In this document: positions 36,986 through 46,285 of the stretch, piece after piece
Position numbering within the stretch: the stretch's first letter is position 1
Layout: each line of letters begins with the position of its first letter
NCBI GenBank assembly: GCA_963781665.1
Contig: CAWAGA010000002.1
Span: 2,046,001-2,110,000, forward strand
Direction: 5' to 3'
From: JAJYIW01 sp963781665
Lineage (GTDB): Bacteria; Chloroflexota; Anaerolineae; Anaerolineales; Anaerolineaceae
Length of the DNA: 64,000 nt
Program-made: the position numbers and the translations under genes
The notes under the pieces: model-generated
The model's input: the letters and a program-made list of their open reading frames with translations, nothing else
Told to the model about the DNA's origin: nothing
Databases searched by the model: none

Positions 36986-37765
36986 TTAAAGCTGGCTGGC
37001 ATATGCGACTCCATTCGTAAACAATGTCAGGCCATTGTTTTCTGTAGGTTTGAACTTGTTGGGATTCTGGTATGGGAAGATATGATTTTCCGGATGAGGC
37101 ATCAGCCCGAGGACAGTTCCTTTAGGATTACAGATGCCTGCAATGTCGCCTGCGGAGCCATTTGGGTTGAAAGGGTATTGACCTCCAGCGCGGTTACCAT
37201 CCGGCCCGGTGTAAACGAGTGCCACCTGGTCGTTCGAATGAAGTTCCTGCAGAATTTCCGGGGCAGCTGCGAAGAAGCGCCCTTCCCCGTGGGCCACGGG
37301 ACAGGTGAACGCCTGGTTCATTCCCCGCGTCCAGATACAGACCTGCGACACCGGCTCCAAAATAACCCAACGGCACTCGAAATGCCCGCTGGAGTTGAAT
37401 ATCAGGGTTACCCGGCGCGGTAGGCCCTTTTCCATGGGATTGGGTAAGATGCCTGATTTCACCAATGCCTGGAAGCCGTTGCAAATGCCGATGATTGGCC
37501 AGCCACGTTCGACAAAAGCCTGCATTTCCTGTTCGAAGTACGTGGTCAGGTCGAGAGCAAGCAATGTCCCTGCCCCCAGAGCGTCAGCGTAAGAAAAACC
37601 GCCGGGAAGGACCAGCATCTGATATTCGCGCCACCGACGCTCGCCCTTCCGCAGCTGATTAAGGTGGACAATTTCGGCGCTTCCGCCTGCCAGCTCAATT
37701 GCCTGGACGGCATCGTGATCGCGGTTGGTTCCGGTGGCGTGTAGAATAAGTGCTTTGGGTTTCAT
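36986..37765 (-). CDS. purQ: FGAM synthase glutaminase subunit
   Basis: A 259-aa class I glutamine amidotransferase supplying ammonia to PurL. The nucleophile Cys is in IIGICNGFQALV, the His/Glu pair in LMPHPENH. Longer than the 225-aa Bacillus form. ATG 37765 is chosen because AAGGATC lies before it and the protein then starts MKPKALILHATG as expected; it lies 10 nt after the purL stop. The longer open frame would overlap purL. Confidence 0.95.
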   Translation of the reverse strand: MKPKALILHATGTNRDHDAVQAIELAGGSAEIVHLNQLRKGERRWREYQMLVLPGGFSYADALGAGTLLALDLTTYFEQEMQAFVERGWPIIGICNGFQALVKSGILPNPMEKGLPRRVTLIFNSSGHFECRWVILEPVSQVCIWTRGMNQAFTCPVAHGEGRFFAAAPEILQELHSNDQVALVYTGPDGNRAGGQYPFNPNGSAGDIAGICNPKGTVLGLMPHPENHIFPYQNPNKFKPTENNGLTLFTNGVAYASQL

Positions 37766-37775
37766 GAGATCCTTG

Positions 37776-40700
37776 TCAGGCCAGGCGAGTTTGCCATGCA
37801 TCTGCCAGGTCTTTGACCGGCAGAGAAAGCAGCAGCTGCCCCGCTTGAAATACGGTGAAATTCGGCTCGGCTTTTACCTGTCCAAGCATGGTGAACGGCA
37901 GGTCGCCCATCTCGCCCTCGAATTCAGCTTCTTTACTGGCAGCGACTTCCACCAAGTGGCAGCCGCCAGTCTCCCCGAACAACCAGGTGTAAGGATCGAG
38001 GCCTGCGGTAAGATCGATGGACAAGCCTAAGCGGCTGGCAATACACATTTCCGCAGCGGCGACTCCCAGCCCGCCTTCACTCAGATCATGGCAAGCGCTG
38101 ACCAGGCCGGTCGTCTTGATTATTCTGTGAAGGGCGCGATAAACTTTGGACGATAGCTTGCCGGGCATGGGCGCATGATCAGCTGCGCTGCGAGGAAGGC
38201 CAAAACACAGGGAAAAGTGGCTTCCGCCAAATGCAGGTTCGAATTGGCCGACCCTATAGAGTGAGGAACCGGGCTGTTTGAATTCCATGGTGACGGCGTG
38301 GCGAACATCCGGGATCGTAGAAATAGCTGAGATCAGCAAGGATGAAGGGATAGCCTGGGATGAACCGTCGCGTCCCAGATACTCATTGTTAAATGAGTCT
38401 TTTCCGGAGATAAATGGCGCACGGTGCTCCACTGCAGCTTCGTAACAACCTCGGGCGGATTCAAGCAGGGACCACATGAGTTCTGGGCGGAGCGGATTTC
38501 CCCAACAAAAATTATCCAGTAACGCCAGGTGGTCGGGATCGGCGCCTACTGCGATCGCGTTACGGATAGCTTCGTCTACCACACATAAAGCCATCCGGTA
38601 TGGGTCTATTTTGCCATATTCGGGGTTGAATCCATTGGAAAGGACCACTCCTTCAAAACCAGGTACATCAAAAGGTTTGAGCACACAGGCATCTGATGGT
38701 CCATTGCCTGGCCCGATCAAGGGCCTGACGCAGGTACCCCCTTGAACTTCGTGGTCGTAAATGCGGATAATCTCTTCCTTGGATGCGATATTGGGGTGAC
38801 CTAGCAGAGCGAGCAGGGCGCTGGAGAAGTCCGGCAAGGATGCAGCTGGTGGGGTCTGTGGAATTTGGGCAGGAGGGTAAGCTTTCAAACGCTTCTGGGG
38901 GATTCCATGAAACAGGAATTCTGTGTCCAGCTCCACAACGATTTTCCGGGCATAACGAACGATCAAACGTCCATTATCGGAAAAAGATCCCAGATCTGTC
39001 AGCTCTACATCGAACAAATCACAGAGATTTTTTAGTTCAACCAGGTTTTCGGGTGGTACTGCTATCACCATCCGTTCCTGAGCTTCAGAAAGCCAGATTT
39101 CCCAGGGGGCTAACCCGGAATATTTCAACTTCACTCGCTCGAGGTCAATATCGGCACCGGTTTTGGATGCCAGCTCGCCTACCGCCGAAGAAAGACCACC
39201 CGCCCCACAGTCGGTAATGGCATGGTAAAGGCTGCGGTCGCGAGCACGCAGAAGAACTTCCATGACTATTTTTTCGGTAATGGGCGCTCCAATCTGCACG
39301 GAAGCGCCAGATACCTCGCCAGTATGTGCGTCCATCGCCATGGACGAGAAAGTTGCTCCCCGGATCCCGTCGCGACCGGTTCGGCCGCCCAGCACAATGA
39401 CGCGATCGCCAGGCAGGGGTGTATTCCGGTGCAAGCCGCGGGGTGCCATCCCTACACACCCGCAGTAAACCAATGGGTTGGCGATGTAGCCAGGGTCAAA
39501 CCACAGGGCGCCATTGACGGTTGGTATGCCCATCTTATTTCCATAATCCTGCACTCCCGCAACGACCCCGGAGAGGATGCGGCCCGGGTGCAGGACGCCA
39601 GGTGGCAGGGCATACTGGGATAAGTTTTGAGGCCCGAAACAGAGAATGTCGGTTGCAGCGATCGGCCTGGCCGAAACGCCAAGGATATCGCGGATGACGC
39701 CTCCCACCCCTGTATTTGCACCGCCAAATGGCTCGATTGCAGAAGGATGGTTATGGGTTTCAACTTTGATCGAAATCTCGTGATCTCGGCCAAATTCAAT
39801 AATTCCGGCATTATCATTGAAAGCTGAAATCACCCAGGGTGCCGCAATCTCCTGGGTTGCGCGGCGGATATACGTATCCAGGATGCTGTTGACTTTCTCC
39901 GGGTAGGGAGATGGTTGAGGGGTTTCAACCTCAACCGAGGCTTTGAACGTCTTGTGAACACAGTGCTCGCTCCAGGTTTGGGCGATCGTTTCAAACTCCA
40001 CGTCAGTGCAGCTGCGGCCTTGAACGACGAAGTATGCTCGAACTGCCCGCATCTCGGCCAGGTCCAGGGCTGCCCGCCGCTCGAGCGAGCAGGACATCAA
40101 GCCCGAATCATCCAGGTCCAGGATGGAGATCGTTTCCACCTGGCTGGAAGCCCGCGCCTGGGCAGGGAATATTGGCTCGATTTGACCCAGGGCGTATCGC
40201 TGGATGACCGGATTAGACAGCAGGTGAGAAGCCAGAAAGTGAAGGTCATCTGGGCTTAATGATCCGGTAATTATGAACTGCTGTCCAGCGGAAGCATTGA
40301 GGAGGGTAGTGATACCGATTTCATGGGCTGCCCGTACGATTTGCTCGGCAACGGGATCTGTTACCCCGGAAAGCAATGCTACCTCAATCAACCAGGTATT
40401 GGGTGGCAGATCGGCGGAAAGTTCAGAAGTTGGCTGCCACTCGATTCTCTGGGTAACCGGATCACTCAAAAGGGTGCCAGCTAACCGGTCCAACTGGGTT
40501 TCAGTTAATTTACCTTGAACGAAATAGAGGTCGTGGCAGTCGATCTGCTCGATACCTTGAAGGCTCAGGGTGCGAGCGTTGGCGAGGAAACCGGTTGAGC
40601 GCGGGTCATCTGCTCTATTTTGATAGGCTACAAAACGGAAAACGGGTTCTTTGATTTGCATAGAAGGTTGTATAGACAAAGATAGCACATTGTACTCCAT
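37776..40700 (-). CDS. purL: FGAM synthase with fused tandem PurS-like N-terminus
   Basis: A 974-aa enzyme of the fourth purine step. Residues 200 to the end are a small-type PurL: TWSEHCVHKTF, VETHNHPSAIEPFGGANTG, GGRTGRDGIRGATFSS, CGAGGLSSAVGE. The first 190 residues hold two PurS-like units (one with FVQGKLTETQLDRLAGTLLSDPV, the second with IITGSLSPDDLHFLASHLLSNPV), so the separate PurS subunit is replaced by a duplicated fused one. PurQ follows at 10 nt. First gene of the purine operon. Start uncertain: ATG 40700 or ATG 40661; neither has a good ribosome-binding site. Confidence 0.93.
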   Translation of the reverse strand: MEYNVLSLSIQPSMQIKEPVFRFVAYQNRADDPRSTGFLANARTLSLQGIEQIDCHDLYFVQGKLTETQLDRLAGTLLSDPVTQRIEWQPTSELSADLPPNTWLIEVALLSGVTDPVAEQIVRAAHEIGITTLLNASAGQQFIITGSLSPDDLHFLASHLLSNPVIQRYALGQIEPIFPAQARASSQVETISILDLDDSGLMSCSLERRAALDLAEMRAVRAYFVVQGRSCTDVEFETIAQTWSEHCVHKTFKASVEVETPQPSPYPEKVNSILDTYIRRATQEIAAPWVISAFNDNAGIIEFGRDHEISIKVETHNHPSAIEPFGGANTGVGGVIRDILGVSARPIAATDILCFGPQNLSQYALPPGVLHPGRILSGVVAGVQDYGNKMGIPTVNGALWFDPGYIANPLVYCGCVGMAPRGLHRNTPLPGDRVIVLGGRTGRDGIRGATFSSMAMDAHTGEVSGASVQIGAPITEKIVMEVLLRARDRSLYHAITDCGAGGLSSAVGELASKTGADIDLERVKLKYSGLAPWEIWLSEAQERMVIAVPPENLVELKNLCDLFDVELTDLGSFSDNGRLIVRYARKIVVELDTEFLFHGIPQKRLKAYPPAQIPQTPPAASLPDFSSALLALLGHPNIASKEEIIRIYDHEVQGGTCVRPLIGPGNGPSDACVLKPFDVPGFEGVVLSNGFNPEYGKIDPYRMALCVVDEAIRNAIAVGADPDHLALLDNFCWGNPLRPELMWSLLESARGCYEAAVEHRAPFISGKDSFNNEYLGRDGSSQAIPSSLLISAISTIPDVRHAVTMEFKQPGSSLYRVGQFEPAFGGSHFSLCFGLPRSAADHAPMPGKLSSKVYRALHRIIKTTGLVSACHDLSEGGLGVAAAEMCIASRLGLSIDLTAGLDPYTWLFGETGGCHLVEVAASKEAEFEGEMGDLPFTMLGQVKAEPNFTVFQAGQLLLSLPVKDLADAWQTRLA

Positions 40701-40728
40701 GTAATCATCTCGCGTAAATAATGATTAA

Positions 40729-40756
40729 TGACATGTAACCAGCATGTCATATGTCA
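40729..40756. promoter_or_regulatory. Inverted repeat upstream of the purine operon
   Basis: TGACATG (40729-40735), 7 nt, CATGTCA (40743-40749), then a further TATGTCA (40750-40756). It lies 30 nt upstream of the purL frame in the region where its promoter should be. A candidate operator; no known PurR box consensus was recognised. Confidence 0.4.
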
Positions 40757-40854
40757 TAATTTACTTGTGATTCCGATCTGTTTTTGGGTTTTCCCATCCT
40801 CTTCGATCACAGGTAGGGAGGATCTTTGACCCCCGGTCATAGAAGATTTGATAT

Positions 40855-40883
40855 TTGACATTTAGGGTGTAAAAAGTTATATT
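40855..40883 (+). promoter_or_regulatory. Sigma-70-type promoter for the VOC dioxygenase-like gene
   Basis: Perfect TTGACA (40855-40860), 17-bp spacer, TATATT (40878-40883). A GGGTGT/ACACCC pair (about 40865-40870 and 40901-40906) flanks the -10 and could be an operator. The gene begins 100 nt downstream. Confidence 0.7.
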
Positions 40884-40983
40884 ATCAACGATAGCATAAC
40901 ACCCAAGAGGGTCAGAGCAATCAAAAATCGTCCGGAGGGATTGGATTTCACACCTTCGACCCTAAAGAAAAGGCAATCAGCAT

Positions 40984-41901
40984 ATGAATATAGACACACA
41001 ATCGTCTTCAAAGACCGAATTTACGATCCATCCCGCCACTCAGCTTGGCCGAGTTGTGTTAACTATTGGGAATCTGGATAGCCAGATTGCCTTTTACCAG
41101 CAGACGCTTGGCTTCCGACTGCACTGGCGGGAGGGGACCCGGGCCGGGCTTGGGGCAGGTGGCGAAGATCTGCTGCAGCTGGTGGAACAACCGGGTGTTA
41201 AGCGATATCCGCGCACCACCGGGATGTACCACTTCGCCATCGTTTTCCCCTGCCGGCGGGAGCTGGCGAAGGCAGTGGCGCGCTTGTTCGAGCTCAATAT
41301 CCGCAATTACCCGACCGATCACATCATGACCAAATCCGACTACCTGGATGATCCCGAGGGAAATGGAATTGAGCTGTATGCAGAATCACCCGAGGACGGC
41401 TGGTTTGGGGTTGAGAATGGTAATTTTGTTGCCCGCCGGGCAGATGGCAGCCCGAGTGATGGGCGCGAGTCCCTGGATTTGAAGGCTCTGTTCAGTTTAT
41501 TGCAGGCAGATGACCGTAAGGACAGCCAGCTTCCTGACAGGACTCGCCTTGGGCACATGCATCTCCACGTCCGTGACATCCAGGAAGCCGTGGACTTTTA
41601 CCACGGTCTGCTGGGTTTCGGCGTGATGGGCCAATCGAGCACTTTCCAGGCCGCCTTTGTCAGTGCCGGTGGTTACCACCATCATATTGGATTGAATACC
41701 TGGCAGGGCGCTGGCGCGCCACCACCCCCGCCAGATGCGCTGGGTTTGCGCTATTTCAGCATGAAGCTGCCTGATATACACTCCCTGGCCCAGGTCAGTG
41801 ACCGGCTGGCTGCAGCAGAAATGCCGTTGAACCAGACGGAAGAAGGGCTGCTGCTGCAGGACCCATCCTCAAACGGTATTTTGCTGACGGTTGAGCGCTA
41901 A
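40984..41901 (+). CDS. Two-domain VOC protein, CatE-like extradiol dioxygenase family
   Basis: A 305-aa protein with two VOC modules, as in Bacillus CatE-type catechol 2,3-dioxygenase-like proteins. First module starts LGRVVLTIGNLDSQIAFYQQ with the conserved MYHFAIVFP; second starts LGHMHLHVRDIQEAVDFYHG with HHHIGLNTWQG and ends at ILLTVER. Metal-ligand candidates are His in the second module (GHMHLHV, HHHIG) and Glu in IELYAE. The true substrate is unknown; many relatives are annotated ring-cleavage dioxygenases without proof. Own promoter at 40855. Confidence 0.85.
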   Translation: MNIDTQSSSKTEFTIHPATQLGRVVLTIGNLDSQIAFYQQTLGFRLHWREGTRAGLGAGGEDLLQLVEQPGVKRYPRTTGMYHFAIVFPCRRELAKAVARLFELNIRNYPTDHIMTKSDYLDDPEGNGIELYAESPEDGWFGVENGNFVARRADGSPSDGRESLDLKALFSLLQADDRKDSQLPDRTRLGHMHLHVRDIQEAVDFYHGLLGFGVMGQSSTFQAAFVSAGGYHHHIGLNTWQGAGAPPPPPDALGLRYFSMKLPDIHSLAQVSDRLAAAEMPLNQTEEGLLLQDPSSNGILLTVER

Positions 41902-42135
41902 ATCGTGAGTTACTTTCAAACCACATTCTCCAGGAGTTCGACCCGGGCGCATCCTGGGACAGTACGTGCAATGCGCCCCAGGAGCGTAGCACTTTTGCCA
42001 CATGAAGCGGCTGCCCGGCATTCCAGGCTCCAGGCCGTTTCTCCAAGCGCCTGGTTGGTGTTGGTCAAATCATCCGGCCCATCGCGCTATTATGGGATGG
42101 GTACACAAAGCAGTTTTCCATTCAGGAGAATTAAG

Positions 42136-42625
42136 ATGACAGCGCTAATGAAGGCAGTTAACAACAATGACATTCATGGGGTAAAAGACCTGATCCAAAA
42201 AGGCGTTGATGTAAATGAGCTGGATGCTCATCAGGACGCGCCTTTGGTGATTGCGGCCTATAAAGGTTATACGGAGATCGTCAAGGAACTTCTGGCAGCA
42301 GGGGCAGATGTCACCGCGGTTGATCCGGGGATGAAAGCGACGGCGCTGCATGCTGCAGCTTATGCCGGCAGGAACTCAAGCCGCGCAGGTATTGATTGCA
42401 CATAAAATCGATATTGATAAACAAGGCCCTTACAATGGATATACGGCATTACATGACGCCGTCTGGCAGAATAACATTGAAACGACGAAGGTTATCATAG
42501 ATGCAGGTGCAAACCTGGAAATCAAGTCAAATGATGGCCAGACTGCACTTGACCTGGCAAAGTCAAAGGGCCGGAAACAGATCGTGGCTTTGATTGAGGA
42601 AAAACAAGTTCGGCAAAATAAATAA
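42136..42625 (+). pseudogene. Ankyrin-repeat protein gene, frameshifted
   Basis: Four ankyrin repeats are readable: DIHGVKDLIQKGVDVNELD, GYTEIVKELLAAGADV, then after a break TQAAQVLIAHKIDID and NNIETTKVIIDAGANLEI with GQTALDLAKSKG. The frame breaks in repeat 3 at about 42373; removing one A from GGAACTC gives a continuous protein of about 162 aa. AGGAG precedes the ATG. Ankyrin proteins of this size mediate protein contacts; no partner is evident. The single-base break fits an assembly error. Confidence 0.75.
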
Positions 42626-42742
42626 ACATGCCAGGCGCCGAACCGAACAGCCCGACAGAGCTGAGTAAATCTCGCTGGCGGTAAAGACACAGAAACAAGG
42701 GATGAATAAAAGTGCTTTCCAGAAATGGAGGGCACTTTGCGA

Positions 42743-43708
42743 TTAAATCAAACTGGCCAATTCCCTGGTTAAAATTGGACGGGCCCAGTTTTCCTGGTCA
42801 GGGGTGGGAAAATGGCGATAGGTGCATTCGATCACCATGATCAGGTGCAGGTATATATTGTAGAGCAGGCGCCTCATCTGGCTGGCCGGACTTGAGAGGA
42901 TCTTACTACCAAAGCCCAGAACAGCCTGGCTATTCGGGTCAAGATTTGCAAATATTCCTTCGATCAGCGGGTCAGCCCACATCACCCGTTCGAAATCGAT
43001 CAATCCGGTGATCTGCCCGCTGGTGGGGTCGACGAAGATATTTCCGTCCCACAAATCCCAATGCACCAGACGGGGGATTTCGATCTCATCCAGGCACGCG
43101 TAATGGGCTGACATCCGTCGCTCGATTTCAGCGTAATCTATTTTCAAATCGACCCCGGCATCCAACCCATCCTGCAAGACCCATTTGACCATATTGGAAA
43201 ATGTATCTCGCCAGGAGGTACCAACCGGAGCGGGCTGTGACCAATACCCGAAGACGTTATTGGTTAGCGCGCTGATCTCGCACGTCAGCCGCCCCATTTC
43301 ACGGTCGACTGCAGCTTGAGCATCGGACGAAAAAGTCCTGCGCACCTTGTTAAACGGAATCCCTGGCAAGAAGGTCATAATAAAGAAATCGCTTGCCAGC
43401 AGGCTGCGGGTCGTGTCGTGGGCCAGTATCTCAGGGACTGGCACGGAGGTCTCTGCCCGTACTCGCCGCATCGATTCCACTTCGGCCCGCAGGATGTCTC
43501 GCTCGTAACGCAGTACCCGCACTTCGTCTGGAGGGGCGGCTTTAAGCACCATTTTTGTTCCATCGCGTAGCTCGAGCAGGGCCGCGGCGTTGAAAAACCC
43601 ATCCTTGAGCTCCTCGAACAAGTCCAGCCGGGCCGCCGAGCCAAAATGACAGGTCACGATCGCAGCGGCCAGGTCGGTATTCAACTCAATCTTTGACAAA
43701 CTATCCAT
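42743..43708 (-). CDS. APH family phosphotransferase
   Basis: A 321-aa kinase-fold phosphotransferase. The catalytic loop LVHWDLWDGNIFV and metal motif GLIDFERVMWADPL are intact; GFFNAAALLEL and MVLKAAPP (Lys) form the N-lobe. HWDLWxGN is common in Gram-positive and Chloroflexota members called aminoglycoside or fructosamine kinase-like. GGAGGAGG precedes the ATG strongly. Substrate unknown; resistance should not be assumed. Monocistronic on the minus strand. Confidence 0.87.
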   Translation of the reverse strand: MDSLSKIELNTDLAAAIVTCHFGSAARLDLFEELKDGFFNAAALLELRDGTKMVLKAAPPDEVRVLRYERDILRAEVESMRRVRAETSVPVPEILAHDTTRSLLASDFFIMTFLPGIPFNKVRRTFSSDAQAAVDREMGRLTCEISALTNNVFGYWSQPAPVGTSWRDTFSNMVKWVLQDGLDAGVDLKIDYAEIERRMSAHYACLDEIEIPRLVHWDLWDGNIFVDPTSGQITGLIDFERVMWADPLIEGIFANLDPNSQAVLGFGSKILSSPASQMRRLLYNIYLHLIMVIECTYRHFPTPDQENWARPILTRELASLI

Positions 43709-43891
43709 TCCGCCTCCTCCAGAGAAGATTTACCCTTTAATCCATCCAGCGCAGGTTTCATAGTATTATAATTAATGACGGGCATCTTCACACCTACCCA
43801 GACCTGGCCAGGCCAGAATGTTTCAGATAATATTACTACCTACAATATTGCCTGGACCATCGCTGGGACCCCAATTGAGTAGTTAATAAAA

Positions 43892-44719
43892 ATGGAATAT
43901 ACCGTCAATGATATACCGATCTACTATGAAATAGCCGGATCCGGGACTCCGGTTCTGATGATCCATGGTTGGAGCGTGGACCACCGGCTGATGAAAGGCT
44001 GTATGGAGCCAGTCTTTCAATCCCTGGATACACCCTGGCAGCGCATTTATTTTGATCTGCCGGGAATGGGGAAAACCAAAGCCCAGCCCTGGATTACCGG
44101 CACGGACCGAATGCTCGCTGTGATCCTGAGTTTTATCGATGGCGTCCTTCCCAATCAGCATTTTTTGATCGCAGGTGAATCATATGGCGGCTACCTGGCG
44201 CGAGGCGTCCTAAAAGCGCGTGAGCCGCTGGTTGATGGACTTCTGTTGATCTGCCCTACAGCCATCCAGGAAACACTGCAGGACAATTTACCAGCTTTTC
44301 AAGTCCTGGAAAAGGATGAACCATTTGTCAACAGCCTCTCTGAAGAAGAGCGGAAATATTTCACGGGTATCAATGTAGTACAGAATAAAAGAGTCTGGCA
44401 GCGGTTTGCGGAAGAGGTTCTGCCGGGATTGAAGGCCGCCGATTATGCTTTCCTGGAGAACAGTCTGGCGCAGAATGTACCCTACCGGATCAACGTCGAC
44501 CAGATTGAGAAGCCTTACCGCCAGCCAGCTTTATTGGTGATGGGTAGACAGGACAACGTGGTTGGTTATCGCGACCATTGGAAGCTGATCGAGAATTTTC
44601 CCAGGGCATCTTTTGTGATACTTGACAAGGCGGGGCATAATCTGCAAATCGAACAGGATGTCCTGTTCAATGCCATGGTGAAAGACTGGCTGGATAGAGT
44701 CCAGGCGGAACGGCGCTAG
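43892..44719 (+). CDS. Alpha/beta hydrolase
   Basis: A 275-aa hydrolase. The oxyanion-hole motif is LMIHGWSVDH, the nucleophile elbow GESYGG around residue 95, the catalytic Asp in MGRQDNVV and the His in KAGHNLQIE. The fold is the C-C hydrolase/esterase type with a helical lid (residues 130-195). No signal peptide, so cytoplasmic. Substrate cannot be read. The 183-bp gap before it has a 35-codon frame at 43775 of no recognised kind. Confidence 0.9.
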   Translation: MEYTVNDIPIYYEIAGSGTPVLMIHGWSVDHRLMKGCMEPVFQSLDTPWQRIYFDLPGMGKTKAQPWITGTDRMLAVILSFIDGVLPNQHFLIAGESYGGYLARGVLKAREPLVDGLLLICPTAIQETLQDNLPAFQVLEKDEPFVNSLSEEERKYFTGINVVQNKRVWQRFAEEVLPGLKAADYAFLENSLAQNVPYRINVDQIEKPYRQPALLVMGRQDNVVGYRDHWKLIENFPRASFVILDKAGHNLQIEQDVLFNAMVKDWLDRVQAERR

Positions 44720-44898
44720 CGATTTTACGATCGAGGTAGTTTCCGTAAAAATCAATCACCGGGAGAGAGTGCCGATATGATCGGTTCATTTTTTCGTAAT
44801 GAATTGCATGATATAAAACTGACAGAAAGGGTTATAATGGGATTATCTCGTAATTTGGACAACTATTACCGGTTTACTCTTTAAAAGGAATGGGTGGT

Positions 44899-45261
44899 AT
44901 GTTAAATCTAAACTCTATCATGATCGGAACCAAACAATTCGATGCCATGTCAGCCTTCTACGAAAAGGTCATTGGGAAACCAGCAGATATGGTTGACCAG
45001 GAAAATGGCTTCGTCGGTTGGAAAGTTGGAAGTGGCTATTTAGGAGTCCTCAAGCATTCTGAAATGGGTGGAAATACGAAAGATCCCGGACGAGTTATGC
45101 TTAATTTTGAGACGACCCAGGTCCAGCAGGAGTTTGAAAGGGTTAAGGCATTGGGTGCGAAGGTCATCCGCGCGCCATACAAAATGGGCGACGAGTGGAT
45201 TGCCACCCTGGCAGACCTGGATGGCAACTACTTTCAGCTCATGAACCCAATGGAAATGTGA
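44899..45261 (+). CDS. VOC family protein
   Basis: A 120-aa single VOC domain: LNSIMIGTKQFDAMSAFYEK at the start, GRVMLNFET in the middle, and ATLADLDGNYFQLMNP at the end. The usual metal His and Glu are replaced (Met/Gln), so an enzymatic role is doubtful; it may bind a ligand. ATG 44899 is preferred because AAAAGGA then sits at proper distance; ATG 44890 lies too close to it. TATAAT at 44833 may be its -10. Confidence 0.82.
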   Translation: MLNLNSIMIGTKQFDAMSAFYEKVIGKPADMVDQENGFVGWKVGSGYLGVLKHSEMGGNTKDPGRVMLNFETTQVQQEFERVKALGAKVIRAPYKMGDEWIATLADLDGNYFQLMNPMEM

Positions 45262-45400
45262 GGTCCTCAAGCAGGTCGATTTTTACCGGCCTTTGTGTGA
45301 GCCGTAAATTTTACAGCTCTGAATTTACTGTTGAATTTACAACCCCTGTCTGACAAGATCTCAACTAAAATGCTGCCTGTAAACTGATCAGGAAGTTTTC

Positions 45401-46213
45401 TTGATTGCGATTACGACTGATTACGTCCAAAGCGAAGGCGATCCCCGGCCTTACCTGAAGCGGATTGCCGAGGCCGGCTTCTCCCACATCCACTGGTGCC
45501 ATCATTGGGACACGGATTTCCTTTACTCCCAGGCTGAAATCGATGAAATTGGCCTTTGGCTCAAGGAATACGGCCTCCGCTTATTGAATCTGCATGCCAG
45601 CCAGGGGAAAGAAAAATATTGGATCTCTCAACTTGAATACCAACGCCTGGCAGGGATCGAGCTGGTACAAAATCGGATCGAGATGACTGCGAGATTAGGT
45701 GGAGACGTTGTTATCATCCACATCCCCACGACCGAGCCGTTCGAGACTCGCCCCTTATGGTTAATGCAGATCCGCAAATCCCTGGACCAGCTGCAACCTT
45801 TTGCCGCGAGCCGGACCGTTCGCCTCGCCCTGGAAAACATGCCCGGTGATGATTTTGATATGTTAGAGTCGTTACTGTCTGAGTACGAAGCGCAGTTCCT
45901 GGGCCTTTGCTTTGATTCTGGTCATGCCAATCTGGGCGGAATTGGCCTCCATCATCTAGAGCGAGTAAGAGACCGCTTGATCGCTGTTCATTTGCACGAT
46001 AACGATGGCAAGTACGACCAGCACAAAATCCCATTTACCGGTACGGTAGATTGGGCTAGCCTTGCTGATATTTTTGCTGCTTCAACCTATGAGCAGGGTG
46101 TCAATCTTGAAGTTGTGATCAAAGAATCCGGTTATTCAGATGAAGATCTTTTTCTACAGCACGCTTACGATGCGGGCGAGAAATTGACAAGGATGATTAG
46201 ATCCAGGTCCTGA
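45401..46213 (+). CDS. Sugar phosphate isomerase/epimerase (AP endonuclease family 2 fold)
   Basis: A 270-aa TIM-barrel protein of the xylose-isomerase-like superfamily. Metal ligands typical of the family are visible: Glu in LALENMPGD, Asp/His in CFDSGHANLG, the HLHDNDG segment and Glu near NLEVVIKESGY. Members isomerise or epimerise sugars or inositols, or cut DNA at abasic sites; the exact activity is not decided. The start is TTG after AGGAAG. No carbohydrate operon around it. Confidence 0.83.
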   Translation: MIAITTDYVQSEGDPRPYLKRIAEAGFSHIHWCHHWDTDFLYSQAEIDEIGLWLKEYGLRLLNLHASQGKEKYWISQLEYQRLAGIELVQNRIEMTARLGGDVVIIHIPTTEPFETRPLWLMQIRKSLDQLQPFAASRTVRLALENMPGDDFDMLESLLSEYEAQFLGLCFDSGHANLGGIGLHHLERVRDRLIAVHLHDNDGKYDQHKIPFTGTVDWASLADIFAASTYEQGVNLEVVIKESGYSDEDLFLQHAYDAGEKLTRMIRSRS

Positions 46214-46285
46214 TCCAGACCACTCCCGGTATATTAATACTCGAGGCTGGCTGCCTGGTATTAGATCACCCGTTAGGTAAAGTTT

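Noticed and set aside
43775..43882. 35-codon frame before the alpha/beta hydrolase
   Set aside because: No ribosome-binding site and no similarity; too short to support.
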